DNA of 58,983 nucleotides from CAZKWG01 sp964615375 (GTDB lineage: Bacteria > Myxococcota_A > UBA796 > CAZKWG01): positions 1-58,983 of the forward strand of contig CAZTOW010000056.1 of NCBI GenBank assembly GCA_964615375.1. The letters are read 5' to 3'. Below, in pieces: positions 42,901 through 51,125 of this stretch. The notes beneath the pieces are model-generated. The model was given only the letters and a program-made list of their open reading frames with translations. It did not search any database and was not told where the DNA came from. The translations under genes were made by a program, and so were the position numbers. How positions within the stretch are numbered: position 1 is the first letter of the stretch; the number at the start of each line of letters is the position of its first letter.

Positions 42901-43192
42901 TCCGATGCCAGTGCTCGTAGGCCGTCTGCTCCAGCAGCCGTCCAATCTCGTGCCGTCCGTCGATGTGGCGCACGTCTCCGAGCTGGCGCGCGCGCGCGCG
43001 CAGGCGCTTGCGGAGGTTGACCGCCGCGATGTCGTCCTTGAGGTGAGGGTGCATCTCGGCCAGGTGAACCGCGAGCGCCTCGATGGCGGCCTTCGCGCCA
43101 GCCTCGGCGATGATGCGGGCGCCCGTGTCGGCGTTCTCCTTGCCGATGACGGTGGCGAGCTGGTCGCGGAGGGTGGGGTCCAGGGTGGGCAT
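39968..43192 (-). CDS. pglX: PglX, BREX adenine-specific DNA methyltransferase
   Basis: 1074 residues. AdoMet motif I L-D-P-C-C-G-S-G-H-F at 281-290; catalytic motif at about 468 is N-V-P-Y where the consensus is N-P-P-Y. It should methylate adenine in a non-palindromic site to mark self DNA in BREX. Residues ~411-797 (DNA about 41960-40800) are clearly more AT-rich than both ends, covering the catalytic loop and the expected target recognition region, which suggests exchange of the specificity part. Follows the GxxExxY gene by 6 bp. Confidence 0.92.
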   Translation of the reverse strand: MPTLDPTLRDQLATVIGKENADTGARIIAEAGAKAAIEALAVHLAEMHPHLKDDIAAVNLRKRLRARARQLGDVRHIDGRHEIGRLLEQTAYEHWHRMLFSRFLAENELLIHPELKVAVTLEECAELAATEGAMDGWELAGRYASRMLPQIFRPDDPLLAVRFAIDDVKKLEALLDSLPTELFRASDSLGWCYQFWQARKKRRINDSEVKIGADELPAVTQLFTEPYMVQFLLHNTLGAWWVGAGRALPVEMPYLRFLDDGAPAAGVFEGWPRLARELKVLDPCCGSGHFLVAAFEILVAFRIAEEGLTAREACDAVLRDNLFGLEIDARCVQIAAFALALAAWTFPGAGGYRPLAPMNVACSGLAISAKKEEWERLGGENARLRAGMGRMWELFKDAPVLGSLIDPKKEAPNPIQVARFEEIAPMLARALDASVVADEADDREFRVAANGVASAATILSSDFTLVCTNVPYLARQKQEDSLRRYCDLHHARARHDLATTMIERCIEMSSRGSTIAVVAPQNSLFLDAYKDFRASLLRTTSVGLISALGPAAFCDMNWWAIRTMLLSTTRSQPADQRHFAVIDLKDHRTTAEKPALLRSEPVLRLPQQKQYRHPDHRIILAPFQQEQLLSQYAFSYQGIKTGDDGMYRRRFWEIPALDHKWRRYQSTVSNAVFYGGLEYAIWWIEDGKRLARRQGVSAWGKLGVALSQMSNLPTALYLGGPFDSNMSAIIPKQDADLPAILAFCSSAEYVQAVKVIDQSAKPTNSSLVKINFDIEFWRREAARIFPAGLPGRSSQRPTQWVFTGHPRHAEDPLQVGIARLLGYRWPDQQPDALDALADKDGIVCLPALRGERPAADRLADLLAAAWGADWHPQTLTDLLAAVGHAGTLEEWLRDAFFKQHCELFHHRPFIWHIWDGHREGFSALVNYHRLDHEGLKSLTYTYLGDWMRTVEIEARAGKSGARDKLAKAKALQQRLAAILEGEAPLDIFVRWKPIEQQPIGWHPDLDDGVRLNLRPFLTVGDVGAKGAGVLRWKPQNIKWGVDDGKNPPGAPWGEVRDNAKHLTLAEKRAARGET

Positions 43193-43198
43193 CAGCGC

Positions 43199-43612
43199 TC
43201 AGATCTCCCGCTTGCGGATGGCGTTCTCGTCGAAGTTCCAGGCGCGGAAGTGTATCAGTAGCCCGACCTTCCAGCCGCCCAGCTTCTGGAGGGTGTGCAG
43301 CCGCTGCTCGTCGATGGGCTCGACCTGCGCTGTCGTCACGACCAGCACCGCGATCTCGCCGTCCACGAGCAGGCTCAGCATCAGGTTGTCCCGGAGGGGC
43401 GTGCTCTTGTAGACGGCAGGGACGATGCGCTCGGTCTCGACCGGGACGCCACGAGCCACAAGCTCCAGTTGTAGCGCCGCCACATAGGCCCGCTCTGTCA
43501 GCGCGCCCCCCAAGGCATCTCGAACGGTGTGTGCCGCCTCGATGACAGCGACCACCCGAGGGTCCTCGGGCGGCGGGGTCTGCCTGGAGTTGACGAAGGG
43601 GTTTCGACCCAT
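43199..43612 (-). CDS. GxxExxY-family protein with degenerate nuclease site
   Basis: 137 residues; ATG 43612 overlaps the brxC stop (ATGA). It has L-G-G-A-L-T-E-R-A-Y, a good fit to the family signature, and the G-W-K-V-G-L-L-I-H-F ending. The PDDEXK-type residues expected downstream (D-x-L-V and E-x-K) are replaced (S-L-L-V, V-V-T-T-A), so it is probably not an active nuclease. Found between brxC and pglX, where no core BREX gene is expected. Role unknown; a structural or regulatory subunit is possible. Confidence 0.65.
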   Translation of the reverse strand: MGRNPFVNSRQTPPPEDPRVVAVIEAAHTVRDALGGALTERAYVAALQLELVARGVPVETERIVPAVYKSTPLRDNLMLSLLVDGEIAVLVVTTAQVEPIDEQRLHTLQKLGGWKVGLLIHFRAWNFDENAIRKREI

Positions 43613-46600
43613 CACACCACCACGGGGCCGTCGCCGAGCTTCGCGAGGATGGCGGCTCTGGCCTCGTCCAACCAGGTCTGGACCTCGGCTTCGGTGTGCA
43701 GGGTGGCCTTGGGCAGGGTCACGGACTGCGCCTTGGGGGCGACGAGCTGGATGGCTTCGAGGCGAGCCGCCGCGAAGCGGCCGGGCAGGCCCGCCTGGTC
43801 GAGCGCCCACTGGCTCAGCGTGCGCGCCTGGGCCGACGCCAGGACCTCCGCCGTCGTGCCCACGTTGAGGGATGGCACCGTGGCGAGGCCGTGCTTGATG
43901 AGCAGAGCCTGGCGGCGCTCGGGGGACAGCCTGCTCCACGCCTCGGCGGCGGTCAGCGCGGTCAGCTCCGCCTCATAGACGGCCTTCCATCCGTCGCGGG
44001 CCGCGATCAGCGCCGCGCGCAGCGCGGTCGTGACCTGCTCGCACAGGTGGGGCACGGGATCCGGCTCGGTGAGCAGGCCGCGGCCGTGCAGCAGCGCGTC
44101 GCGCTGGGCTGTGACCTGGGTGGCGATGGGCAGCGACGCGGTGGCTGTCAACAGGGCCGAGAGCTGCTGCCAGCGCGGCTGCCGCGCCTCGATGGCCCTG
44201 GCGAGCCGGTCCCAGGCGTCGAGATCGGCGGCCAGCCCGTCTTTCGCCTCGAAGAGCTTCTTCACGAGCGCGTTGCCGGCGAGCCCATCGAACGCCAGCA
44301 GGTGTGCGGTGTTTGGCGCGGCAGGGGCGGGCGGCTCGCCCCCGGCGGCGGCGGCGCGGCGCTTGAGCTCGGCGACGAGCGCCGGGGCTTGCTGCGGCTC
44401 CTCGTTCGGCTTGCAGGCGACGCCGGCCTTCTGCATGAGCTGGCGCACGCCGATGCGCTCCAGCGGCGTGAGCGGGACGGTCTCTGCGCGGAACTTGGAG
44501 AGCCCGATCTTCGCGCGATCGAGCGCGGCGGCGGTGAGCGGTGCCCCGCCCGAGGTGGACGCACGCATGTGCTCGGTGACGATGAGCACGTAGAGCGCCC
44601 CGTCCACGGCGTCGCCCGACCAGCCATAAGGTGGCCCCTCGAAGCGTCGGCGGACGTCCGCCCCGGTCTGGCCGGCGGCGGTGAAGCCCAGGATCTCGAT
44701 GCAAACGGGGTGCTTGTCGGCGTCGCCGTCGTGGCCTACGGCGGCCAGCGCGTCTCCGCCGCCTCTCTGGGCCTTCTTCACCACCGCGTCCCACCGTGCG
44801 TGGTCCCCCATCGCGAACCTGGGGAACAGGCGGGCCAGGGCGTTGTCCACCGCGGCGCGCGCAGCCTCCTGGACGCTGCGCCCGATGATCTCGTTGCCGC
44901 CGGCCTGGACGACGACCGCGTTGTCGATCACCTCGTTGAGCAGGCTGGTGAGGCGCTCGCTCGCGCTGTTGCGCCGAGTCTCGACGGCGGCGCGGGCCAG
45001 GTTGCCCTCGTCGTTTCCAGGCACGCCACGGGTCTGCAACGTCGTCTCTGCTGCCTTCAACGTCACGAGCGCCTTCTTGATCTCCTCCCCATCTCGGTCG
45101 GCGAGCAGCAGGAACACCACGGGCGAGTCGGCGCCGGCCTGCACCGCGTCCCGCTGGGGGGTGTTCACACCCTCCTGCGCCACGTCGCGCACCCACAGCG
45201 GCACGACGCCGTTGTAGGCCCCTCCCTCCTTGTGAAAGGTCGGCTCTGATGTGCCAAAGTGGAGCTGCACCTTGCGGGGGACCTTGGACTGGCCCTGAGA
45301 GACCCCGCTGAGCGCCAGACGTCGCCGGACGGCCGCAGCCACTGCGTCGCTGCGCAGCGAGCCCGCCTTGCCATCGTCATCAGCCAGCGCCTTTCTGTGC
45401 TTCTGAAAATCAGCTTCCCAGGCCGCGCTCTCGCGGGTCTGCACGCGATATTCGCTCTCGACCTGCATGAGCCTGCCCTCGTCCACGAGGGCCTGCAAGG
45501 CGAAGGGGACGGACTGGCGCGTCTCGGCCCCGCCGCGTTCGAGGTTCTGCACGAGCAGGTCGGCCAGGGTCTCGGCGTCCGCGCGCACGCCGAGATCTCC
45601 GCCCTGGCTGGCGTCGCGTGGCAGCTTGCCGATCAGGTACACCAGTCCGACGAGGCGCGCCTCCAGCCCGCGCCCTTCGAGCTGGAGTCGGCCGACGAGC
45701 TCGTGGACCTCGCGTGGGAGCGCGTTGGTCTGGAGCAGCGTGGGGGCGAGCTGAGTGTAGAGAAAGTCGGCAGGGATCACGGTGCCGAGGGGGGAGGTCG
45801 CGTTGGCGCGCACGGCCTCGTAGACGACGCGGAGCTGGTTGCGGAGCTGGACGGTGGTGCCGCCCACGTCCACGGCACGCAGCGCGTGCTCCCAGAAGCG
45901 TCGCCGCACCGGCAGCAGTGGGTAGTCGGACACCAGCACGTCCCGATCTTCGGGTCGCGGTCCGATGCGTGTTCCGGCGAGGTGCTTGCTGATCTCGCCG
46001 TTGTGCCGGTCGAGCACCTCACGCACCGCCGGGGCTCGATCGGCGCGCTTGCGGAGTACGATCTGTCGGACCACGGTGTCCACGTCGGCGTCCGAGAGCT
46101 GGACCTCGACGGGGAAGCGCCCCTTGAGCTTCAGGAGCTGGCTGTTGCCGGCCATCGCCGCCTGCCCGGTCGCGAGCATCAGGAGTGACGAGCCGAAGCG
46201 CTTGCCGCACTCCTCGGCGGCCTCCTGAACACGCAACGCTCGCTCGGAGCTGTCGCCGATGTACTGCTGTACCTCATCGATTGCGAGCAATGTGAGAGGA
46301 AACCGCCCCTCCCGGGTCAGCGCCTTGCGGATCGCGGTGACCATCTCCTCGTTCGACACATCATCGCGATCGGGGAAGCTCGCGTGAAGCAGAGTGCCGA
46401 TCTCGCTGGCTGGGGCTGTCCACTTCGGGAAGTTCGCGGCGATGGCCTCATGGATGATAGGCGAGACGAGGAAGTCGTGGACCTCCTCGTCCCAGCTCGC
46501 ACCCTCGACCTCAACCGCGGCCTTCACGGCGTCGAAGCAGCCATGATCGCGCAGCCACATCACGAAAGAGGCGATGTCGTACCGCTCGGGCAGCCCGACC

Positions 46601-47070
46601 GAACGGAACACGACAGACAGGATACCCAGGCGCACACTGCGGGCGGAGGCGCCCAGCGTGCCAGCGGCGGCGTGAAGGCCAACGGCCTGCCGACCGCGCG
46701 TGGACAGCTCGCGCAGCGCGTCGTTGATCTCGGTCGTCAGGTGGGCGAGCCCACGCGGCCGGGTGCCGTCTTCGAAGGGCTCGTCGGTCCAAAGCGCACG
46801 CAGAACCTTGACGAAGTGCGACTTACCGCTACCAAAGAAGCCGCTGACCCAAATGCCAGGCTGCTCGGTTTTTCCGAGATTCGCGAGGAAGGTCTCCAGC
46901 ACCTTCCGCAAGCCGCTCTCGTACTGGCCCTGGCAGACGAACGTGGCCAGCTCGTATCGGAGTGTGCGAAGCTCGGTCTCGGTTCGCCCGCTCTTGATCT
47001 CGGCGACGCCATGGTTCAGCAGCTCCAGGCTGTCGGGGTCGGTAGCGAAGACCTCGCGGTTCAGCGTCAT
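43612..47070 (-). CDS. brxC: BrxC, large P-loop ATPase of BREX
   Basis: 1152 residues. Walker A G-F-F-G-S-G-K-S at 77-84 in the typical BrxC context (W-V-S-G-F-F-G-S-G-K-S-H-F), Walker B L-L-A-I-D-E-V at 261-267. The rest is long and helical, as in the DUF499/BrxC family. ATG 47070 overlaps the brxB stop (ATGA). Required for both methylation and exclusion in known type 1 systems. Confidence 0.93.
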   Translation of the reverse strand: MTLNREVFATDPDSLELLNHGVAEIKSGRTETELRTLRYELATFVCQGQYESGLRKVLETFLANLGKTEQPGIWVSGFFGSGKSHFVKVLRALWTDEPFEDGTRPRGLAHLTTEINDALRELSTRGRQAVGLHAAAGTLGASARSVRLGILSVVFRSVGLPERYDIASFVMWLRDHGCFDAVKAAVEVEGASWDEEVHDFLVSPIIHEAIAANFPKWTAPASEIGTLLHASFPDRDDVSNEEMVTAIRKALTREGRFPLTLLAIDEVQQYIGDSSERALRVQEAAEECGKRFGSSLLMLATGQAAMAGNSQLLKLKGRFPVEVQLSDADVDTVVRQIVLRKRADRAPAVREVLDRHNGEISKHLAGTRIGPRPEDRDVLVSDYPLLPVRRRFWEHALRAVDVGGTTVQLRNQLRVVYEAVRANATSPLGTVIPADFLYTQLAPTLLQTNALPREVHELVGRLQLEGRGLEARLVGLVYLIGKLPRDASQGGDLGVRADAETLADLLVQNLERGGAETRQSVPFALQALVDEGRLMQVESEYRVQTRESAAWEADFQKHRKALADDDGKAGSLRSDAVAAAVRRRLALSGVSQGQSKVPRKVQLHFGTSEPTFHKEGGAYNGVVPLWVRDVAQEGVNTPQRDAVQAGADSPVVFLLLADRDGEEIKKALVTLKAAETTLQTRGVPGNDEGNLARAAVETRRNSASERLTSLLNEVIDNAVVVQAGGNEIIGRSVQEAARAAVDNALARLFPRFAMGDHARWDAVVKKAQRGGGDALAAVGHDGDADKHPVCIEILGFTAAGQTGADVRRRFEGPPYGWSGDAVDGALYVLIVTEHMRASTSGGAPLTAAALDRAKIGLSKFRAETVPLTPLERIGVRQLMQKAGVACKPNEEPQQAPALVAELKRRAAAAGGEPPAPAAPNTAHLLAFDGLAGNALVKKLFEAKDGLAADLDAWDRLARAIEARQPRWQQLSALLTATASLPIATQVTAQRDALLHGRGLLTEPDPVPHLCEQVTTALRAALIAARDGWKAVYEAELTALTAAEAWSRLSPERRQALLIKHGLATVPSLNVGTTAEVLASAQARTLSQWALDQAGLPGRFAAARLEAIQLVAPKAQSVTLPKATLHTEAEVQTWLDEARAAILAKLGDGPVVV

Positions 47071-47630
47071 GGAGTGTTCCCATCGTCGAAGGCAGTGATC
47101 GGCGTGGCTAGATAGTTCCAGCCCTCGCGCGCGTCGAGGAGCTTGTAGACGTTGCCCTCGCGCGATCCTGGGAAGAACACGAGCAGCCTCCCCGTGAGCT
47201 GGGGAACGACACGAGGCACCAGATCCGACACCTGCACCCAGCCGAACATGCTCGCGACGCCGAGCACGGCGACGACGGTGGTGTCGTCGGCGCCGCTGGC
47301 CTCGGCTGCCGTGGTGACCTCACTGGCGACGAAGTCGAGAAACCGCGGCAGCTTCGGCGCCATCATCTTGGGGTTCTTCAGGTACTGCTCACGGTACTTC
47401 TCGCCATCAAACCAGCGCGAGAAGCTGTCGGTGAGGTCCACGAGCACCCAGCGCTTTCCAGCGTCCACCGTTGCGATCTGGAACGCCGCGATCCTGTAGC
47501 GAAGGCGGCGCTCCTCCTCTTTCGGGTAGACGGCGAACCACACCCGCTGAGGCGGCGCCAGCCCGCGCTCCCAGGGCAGTCCGACATGCCGCGTGTAGGC
47601 ATCTGCGAGCGCGTCCACTCTACTGGGCAT
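47067..47630 (-). CDS. brxB: BrxB (DUF1788-like) BREX protein
   Basis: 187 residues. It has W-F-A-V-Y-P-K-E-E-E-R-R-L near residue 35 and R-L-L-V-F-F-P-G-S-R-E-G-N-V-Y-K-L-L near 160, the two segments that define DUF1788. It starts 11 bases inside the preceding gene and ends in an ATGA overlap with brxC. Small protein that bridges PglZ and other components in BREX. Confidence 0.85.
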   Translation of the reverse strand: MPSRVDALADAYTRHVGLPWERGLAPPQRVWFAVYPKEEERRLRYRIAAFQIATVDAGKRWVLVDLTDSFSRWFDGEKYREQYLKNPKMMAPKLPRFLDFVASEVTTAAEASGADDTTVVAVLGVASMFGWVQVSDLVPRVVPQLTGRLLVFFPGSREGNVYKLLDAREGWNYLATPITAFDDGNTP

Positions 47631-48441
47631 CGCACCACCTCCGCTCCTCGTCCGTAAACAGGGCGTCGACGCGCAGGTCCATTACGTCGCCCGCCGCACG
47701 GTACTCAACCCAGCCGCGCCGTGCTGCCTGTCGAACGAGGTTCAACAGCTCGTCTGGGCTGGAGTCGAGCAGGCGGGTCCACGGCGTGGTGAGCAAGAGG
47801 CTCCCTCGCCCACCCTCCATATGTCCTAGCGCCAGCGAATAAGCCGCTGCACCTGGTGTGGCCTTGGGGCGGGTGCGCGTCTTGGACATGATGCCCGACA
47901 GGAAGCCGGCTTGAGCCCAGGATGAGGCGAGGTTCTGTCCGATGGACCTGAGCGTAGTGACCGCGAGCGGTCGATGGACGGTCGCGCCCAAGGCCATCGG
48001 CGTTAGAACCGTGCCTACGGCTGCGTCAAGGACCGTCTCGGACGATGCTCGAAGAAGTGGGTCTCTGGCGATGGCGCACAGGAGCGCCAGCAGGGGACGA
48101 CCGGCGGGTTCGTCCTCCCAGAGCCGCCGCATGATGCGGTACACCGGAAACGCCGGATCCAGACCATAGAGCTCAGAGAGCCTCTTGAAGCTGGAGTGTC
48201 GATTGCCCGCCGACCGCTTGCCCAGGACGTTTTCATCCTCGATGAGCGCGCGAAGCTGGTCACGCGTCGCACCAGGCGGAGCCGCGTCGAGCAGGGTGGA
48301 CAGCTCGTTCAGCATCAGCGTGCGGCTGGAGTGCGTGCCCCGGTCACCGTCGCGGAAGCCAAACCGCTGCCGTGTTCCCGTCGACGACGATGGCCGGCGG
48401 CCGGTCTCTCGGCGGGGCTCATCGGGGGCTGGCGCCATCAT
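47620..48441 (-). CDS. brxA: BrxA-like first gene of the BREX operon
   Basis: 273 residues from ATG 48441 (GGAG upstream; a later ATG at 48315 is possible). It contains G-T-H-S-S-R-T-L-M-L-N-E-L, E-N-V-L-G-K-R-S, then Y-G-L-D-P and a helical region ending in D-L-R-V-D. Size, position directly before brxB and the helical winged-helix-like pattern fit BrxA, a small DNA-binding BREX protein, but I cannot show close sequence identity to DUF1819. It is the first gene of the long BREX operon; the promoter should be in 48442-48600. Confidence 0.6.
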   Translation of the reverse strand: MMAPAPDEPRRETGRRPSSSTGTRQRFGFRDGDRGTHSSRTLMLNELSTLLDAAPPGATRDQLRALIEDENVLGKRSAGNRHSSFKRLSELYGLDPAFPVYRIMRRLWEDEPAGRPLLALLCAIARDPLLRASSETVLDAAVGTVLTPMALGATVHRPLAVTTLRSIGQNLASSWAQAGFLSGIMSKTRTRPKATPGAAAYSLALGHMEGGRGSLLLTTPWTRLLDSSPDELLNLVRQAARRGWVEYRAAGDVMDLRVDALFTDEERRWCDAQ

Positions 48442-48600
48442 TGCGGGGCTCCGGGAAGGGTACGTCGATCCGCGCTCAGATATCACGCGGGGTTGTCTCG
48501 CTGTAGGGACATCCGGCCCAGATGCGTCGCTTGAAGATCGCGGACCGTGCGCGCCGCCGGCGTTCTCCCCGCATGCCCGCGGTCCCATCAGCCGGGCTCT

Positions 48601-48993
48601 TCACACCACACCCCCGAGATCCTCAATCTCCACCGGAAGCCCCAGCAGCGCGATCTGCTCGGGCGCGCGCCAGGGCGACCTCGACGACACAACGACGCGC
48701 CCGCCGGTGCGCCGGAGCACGGGCAGTTCACCGTCGGCGAGCAGCAGGGCGTCGTCGTCGGCCTGGCGGAGCACGTCGCCGACCAGGAAGAGGAAGACCT
48801 GCTCGGCCTCAGGCGTCCTGAACTTGTCGAGACGGAAGTAGACGTAGGTGGAGTTGCGAATTCCGCAGTCCTCGGCGTGGTAACTCGCAGAGGGCTCCGT
48901 CTCCTCCCGCGCGCGGGCGTAGACGAGCTTGGTCGGCGCCGGGAGCGTGGGGAGCTGCGCGCGGGTGAGCAGGAGCGTGTGTTCGACGGCCAT
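48601..48993 (-). CDS. immunity-like protein (SitI3-like)
   Basis: 130 residues, ATG 48993 with GAGGA upstream. The start M-A-V-E-H-T-L-L-L, F-R-L-D-K-F and D-A-L-L-L-A-D-G-E-L-P-V-L-R-R resemble SitI3-type immunity proteins of myxobacteria; this is by eye only. It follows the toxin/immunity pair on the same strand and could be an orphan or second immunity gene. Confidence 0.45.
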   Translation of the reverse strand: MAVEHTLLLTRAQLPTLPAPTKLVYARAREETEPSASYHAEDCGIRNSTYVYFRLDKFRTPEAEQVFLFLVGDVLRQADDDALLLADGELPVLRRTGGRVVVSSRSPWRAPEQIALLGLPVEIEDLGGVV

Positions 48994-49119
48994 GAGCGAG
49001 AATCCTCAAGGGTAAACGGGAGCAACCTGACCGCCACGGACCTCCGGGGTCTACAGGAGGCCGGGCAACGGCGGGAGGCGAGCGATCTCGTGAGCGGGAA
49101 GCGCGTCAGGCTGGGGCGC

Positions 49120-49632
49120 CTACCCTCGCGGGATCCCCGCTCGCAGCTCGGAGATCTGCTCGGCCGTGATGCCCTCGGCGACGAGCCCCAGCCAGGCGTC
49201 GTCGTCGCCGATCAGGAAGCGCAGCCCGTCGTACCGCAGCTCGCGGACGTGCGGCGCGCTCTCGGTGAACGCGAGCCAGACGAAGTCCGGGCCGAGGTGC
49301 AGCAGGACGGGGCCTGGGTCGTCGGTGAAGTGTCCCTGGAGGCGCGCGAGGTCCAGGATCGGGAGTCCCTGCTCGCTCGGCCGCAGCGCAGGCGCGGTGA
49401 GCGCATCGGGCGTGTGCTCAGCGTGGACGAGGGTGACCGTCACGGAGACGAGTCGGCCGGACCTCGGGTCCAGCCCCGCCTCCACGAGGCTGTGGTGGAA
49501 GTCGCCGGTGCGCCAGTAGGACGGGACCTCGCGAGACTCCCGGGGAATCTTGACCTTCAGCGGGATGTAGTAGTCGGTCTCGACCTGCGGAGGTGTACTG
49601 GCGGGCGGGGCGGTGGAGACGATGCGGATCAT
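49120..49632 (-). CDS. probable immunity protein of the adjacent toxin
   Basis: 170 residues; ATG 49632 has GAGGAG upstream and lies 10 bp after the toxin stop. Acidic, no signal peptide, with W-L-A-F-T-E-S and F-L-I-G-D-D-D-A-W-L-G-L segments. No known family recognised; the immunity role is inferred only from position and charge. Confidence 0.55.
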   Translation of the reverse strand: MIRIVSTAPPASTPPQVETDYYIPLKVKIPRESREVPSYWRTGDFHHSLVEAGLDPRSGRLVSVTVTLVHAEHTPDALTAPALRPSEQGLPILDLARLQGHFTDDPGPVLLHLGPDFVWLAFTESAPHVRELRYDGLRFLIGDDDAWLGLVAEGITAEQISELRAGIPRG

Positions 49633-49642
49633 GAGGCGCTCC

Positions 49643-50950
49643 TCACGGACGGTAGACGGCGTGCTTGAGGCAGGGGAGCTGGCCCGCGCCGCGCGACGGA
49701 GAGATGACGAGCTCCCAGGGACCGACCACCACGGGGGTGTCCATCTTCATGCCCTGGGCCACGGCGGTCTCGACGGCCGCGTGCAGGCTCTCCATGAGCG
49801 CCTGGCTGTTCATAGGCATCCCGTGGGTCATCGCCGAGCGGGTCAGGTACTCCTCCATGTGCTCGGTGGCGTTCGGCGCCACCCAGACGCGCTGACCGCC
49901 AGCCTCTAACTCGAACCAGCGAGGGATCTGGGTGTTCGGCAGGGTGGGACCGGGGTTGCCGACGTGGCTCCAGACGCCCTCGGGGGCGTGGCCAGCGGTC
50001 TCGGCCGCCTCCTCGGCGCCCTCCTTCGCGATCCGCTCGCCGCCCTCCTCTGCCGCCTCCTTGACCAGCCGCTCGGCGCCCTCCTCGACGACCTCGGTCC
50101 CGAGGCGCATCCCGACTCGGGCGCCGCCCTTCAGCGCGTCGCCAATCCCCGGGATCCAGCCCACCCCTGCCGCGCCGAGGCGAGCCCAGCCGCCGTCCTT
50201 GCCCTCGGCCACGTCGCGCACGGCGGCGAGGGTGTCGCGCGCGTCGGCGATCTGGCCGGCGATGGGGATGAGGCCCACCGTCGTCTGGCCAGCGACGGCG
50301 CTCCAGGTGTCGTTGCCGGCGAAGTCGCCGAGGATCGCGCCTTCGAGGAACGAGCCGAGGCCCTCCTCGTCTGGCGCGGGGGGCTGCTCGGCCGGGGCCT
50401 CGTGCTCGGACAGGCCCTCAACGGGCTCGGCGCTGACACCGGAGAGGAAGGTGCCGTCGATGTCCTTGTAGAAGAGGACGCGCTCGGTCCTGCCGTCGGC
50501 GGTGGTGCGGGTGTTCAAGCGGAGGGTGAACTCTTCACCTTCAACGACCAGATCCTCGCTCGTGTCGCCGCCCACGCCCTGCCAGCTCTCGTGCCCGACC
50601 AGGCCCGGCCCAGCGAGCTCGCAGCCCAGCTCGTTTCCACCATCACAGGCGAGCAGAGCCTGCATGCGCTTCATGCCCACGGCCATGCGGCTGGCGGCGG
50701 CAGGGTCGAGCTCGGAGGGGCGCAGGCCGAAGTTGCCGAGGGTGTCGACCTCGACCTGACCCATGCCGGCCTCGGCGGCGGCAGCTTGATCGAGCGCGCG
50801 CTGTTCTTCGCTCAGACCGGTGGTGGTCTCGTCGCTGGCGGCCTCACTGTCCTCACCCTGGGCCGGCGTCCAGGCGGGCGGTGACCAGCCCGCGATGGGC
50901 GCGCTGGACTGCGTGGGGAGGATCAGGTCCTGGCTCGCGAGACTCGACAT
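49643..50950 (-). CDS. polymorphic toxin with pretoxin domain
   Basis: 435 residues; ATG 50950 with GGAG 6 bases upstream. Residues 1-200 are acidic and without a signal peptide. A segment G-L-I-P-I-A-G-Q-I-A-D-A-R-D...G-W-I-P-G-I-G-D-A-L-K-G-G-A is the hydrophobic pretoxin type found just before the toxic tip of polymorphic toxins. An Ala/Glu linker follows, then a ~100-residue C-terminal module (W-F-E-L-E-A...G-M-P-M-N-S-Q) that should be the toxin; its activity is not recognised. Confidence 0.65.
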   Translation of the reverse strand: MSSLASQDLILPTQSSAPIAGWSPPAWTPAQGEDSEAASDETTTGLSEEQRALDQAAAAEAGMGQVEVDTLGNFGLRPSELDPAAASRMAVGMKRMQALLACDGGNELGCELAGPGLVGHESWQGVGGDTSEDLVVEGEEFTLRLNTRTTADGRTERVLFYKDIDGTFLSGVSAEPVEGLSEHEAPAEQPPAPDEEGLGSFLEGAILGDFAGNDTWSAVAGQTTVGLIPIAGQIADARDTLAAVRDVAEGKDGGWARLGAAGVGWIPGIGDALKGGARVGMRLGTEVVEEGAERLVKEAAEEGGERIAKEGAEEAAETAGHAPEGVWSHVGNPGPTLPNTQIPRWFELEAGGQRVWVAPNATEHMEEYLTRSAMTHGMPMNSQALMESLHAAVETAVAQGMKMDTPVVVGPWELVISPSRGAGQLPCLKHAVYRP

Positions 50951-51125
50951 GCGGCGCTCCGGTCGTGTCTCAGCCAAGCAGGAATTGTGCCACCGTGAAT
51001 TCAGATGGTTATCGGATCGAATCGGCGACAGGCGCCGAACGCTGTACGACGGCTTCGACGCCTGGATGAGGAGGCGTGCGGGTCAGGGCGCCACGCGTAT
51101 AAGCCTGGCCAGGATCGTGAGCCCC

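Noticed and set aside
43973..45196. 407-codon minus-strand frame inside brxC
   Set aside because: It is a +1 shadow of brxC with extreme Arg content, not a frameshift product.
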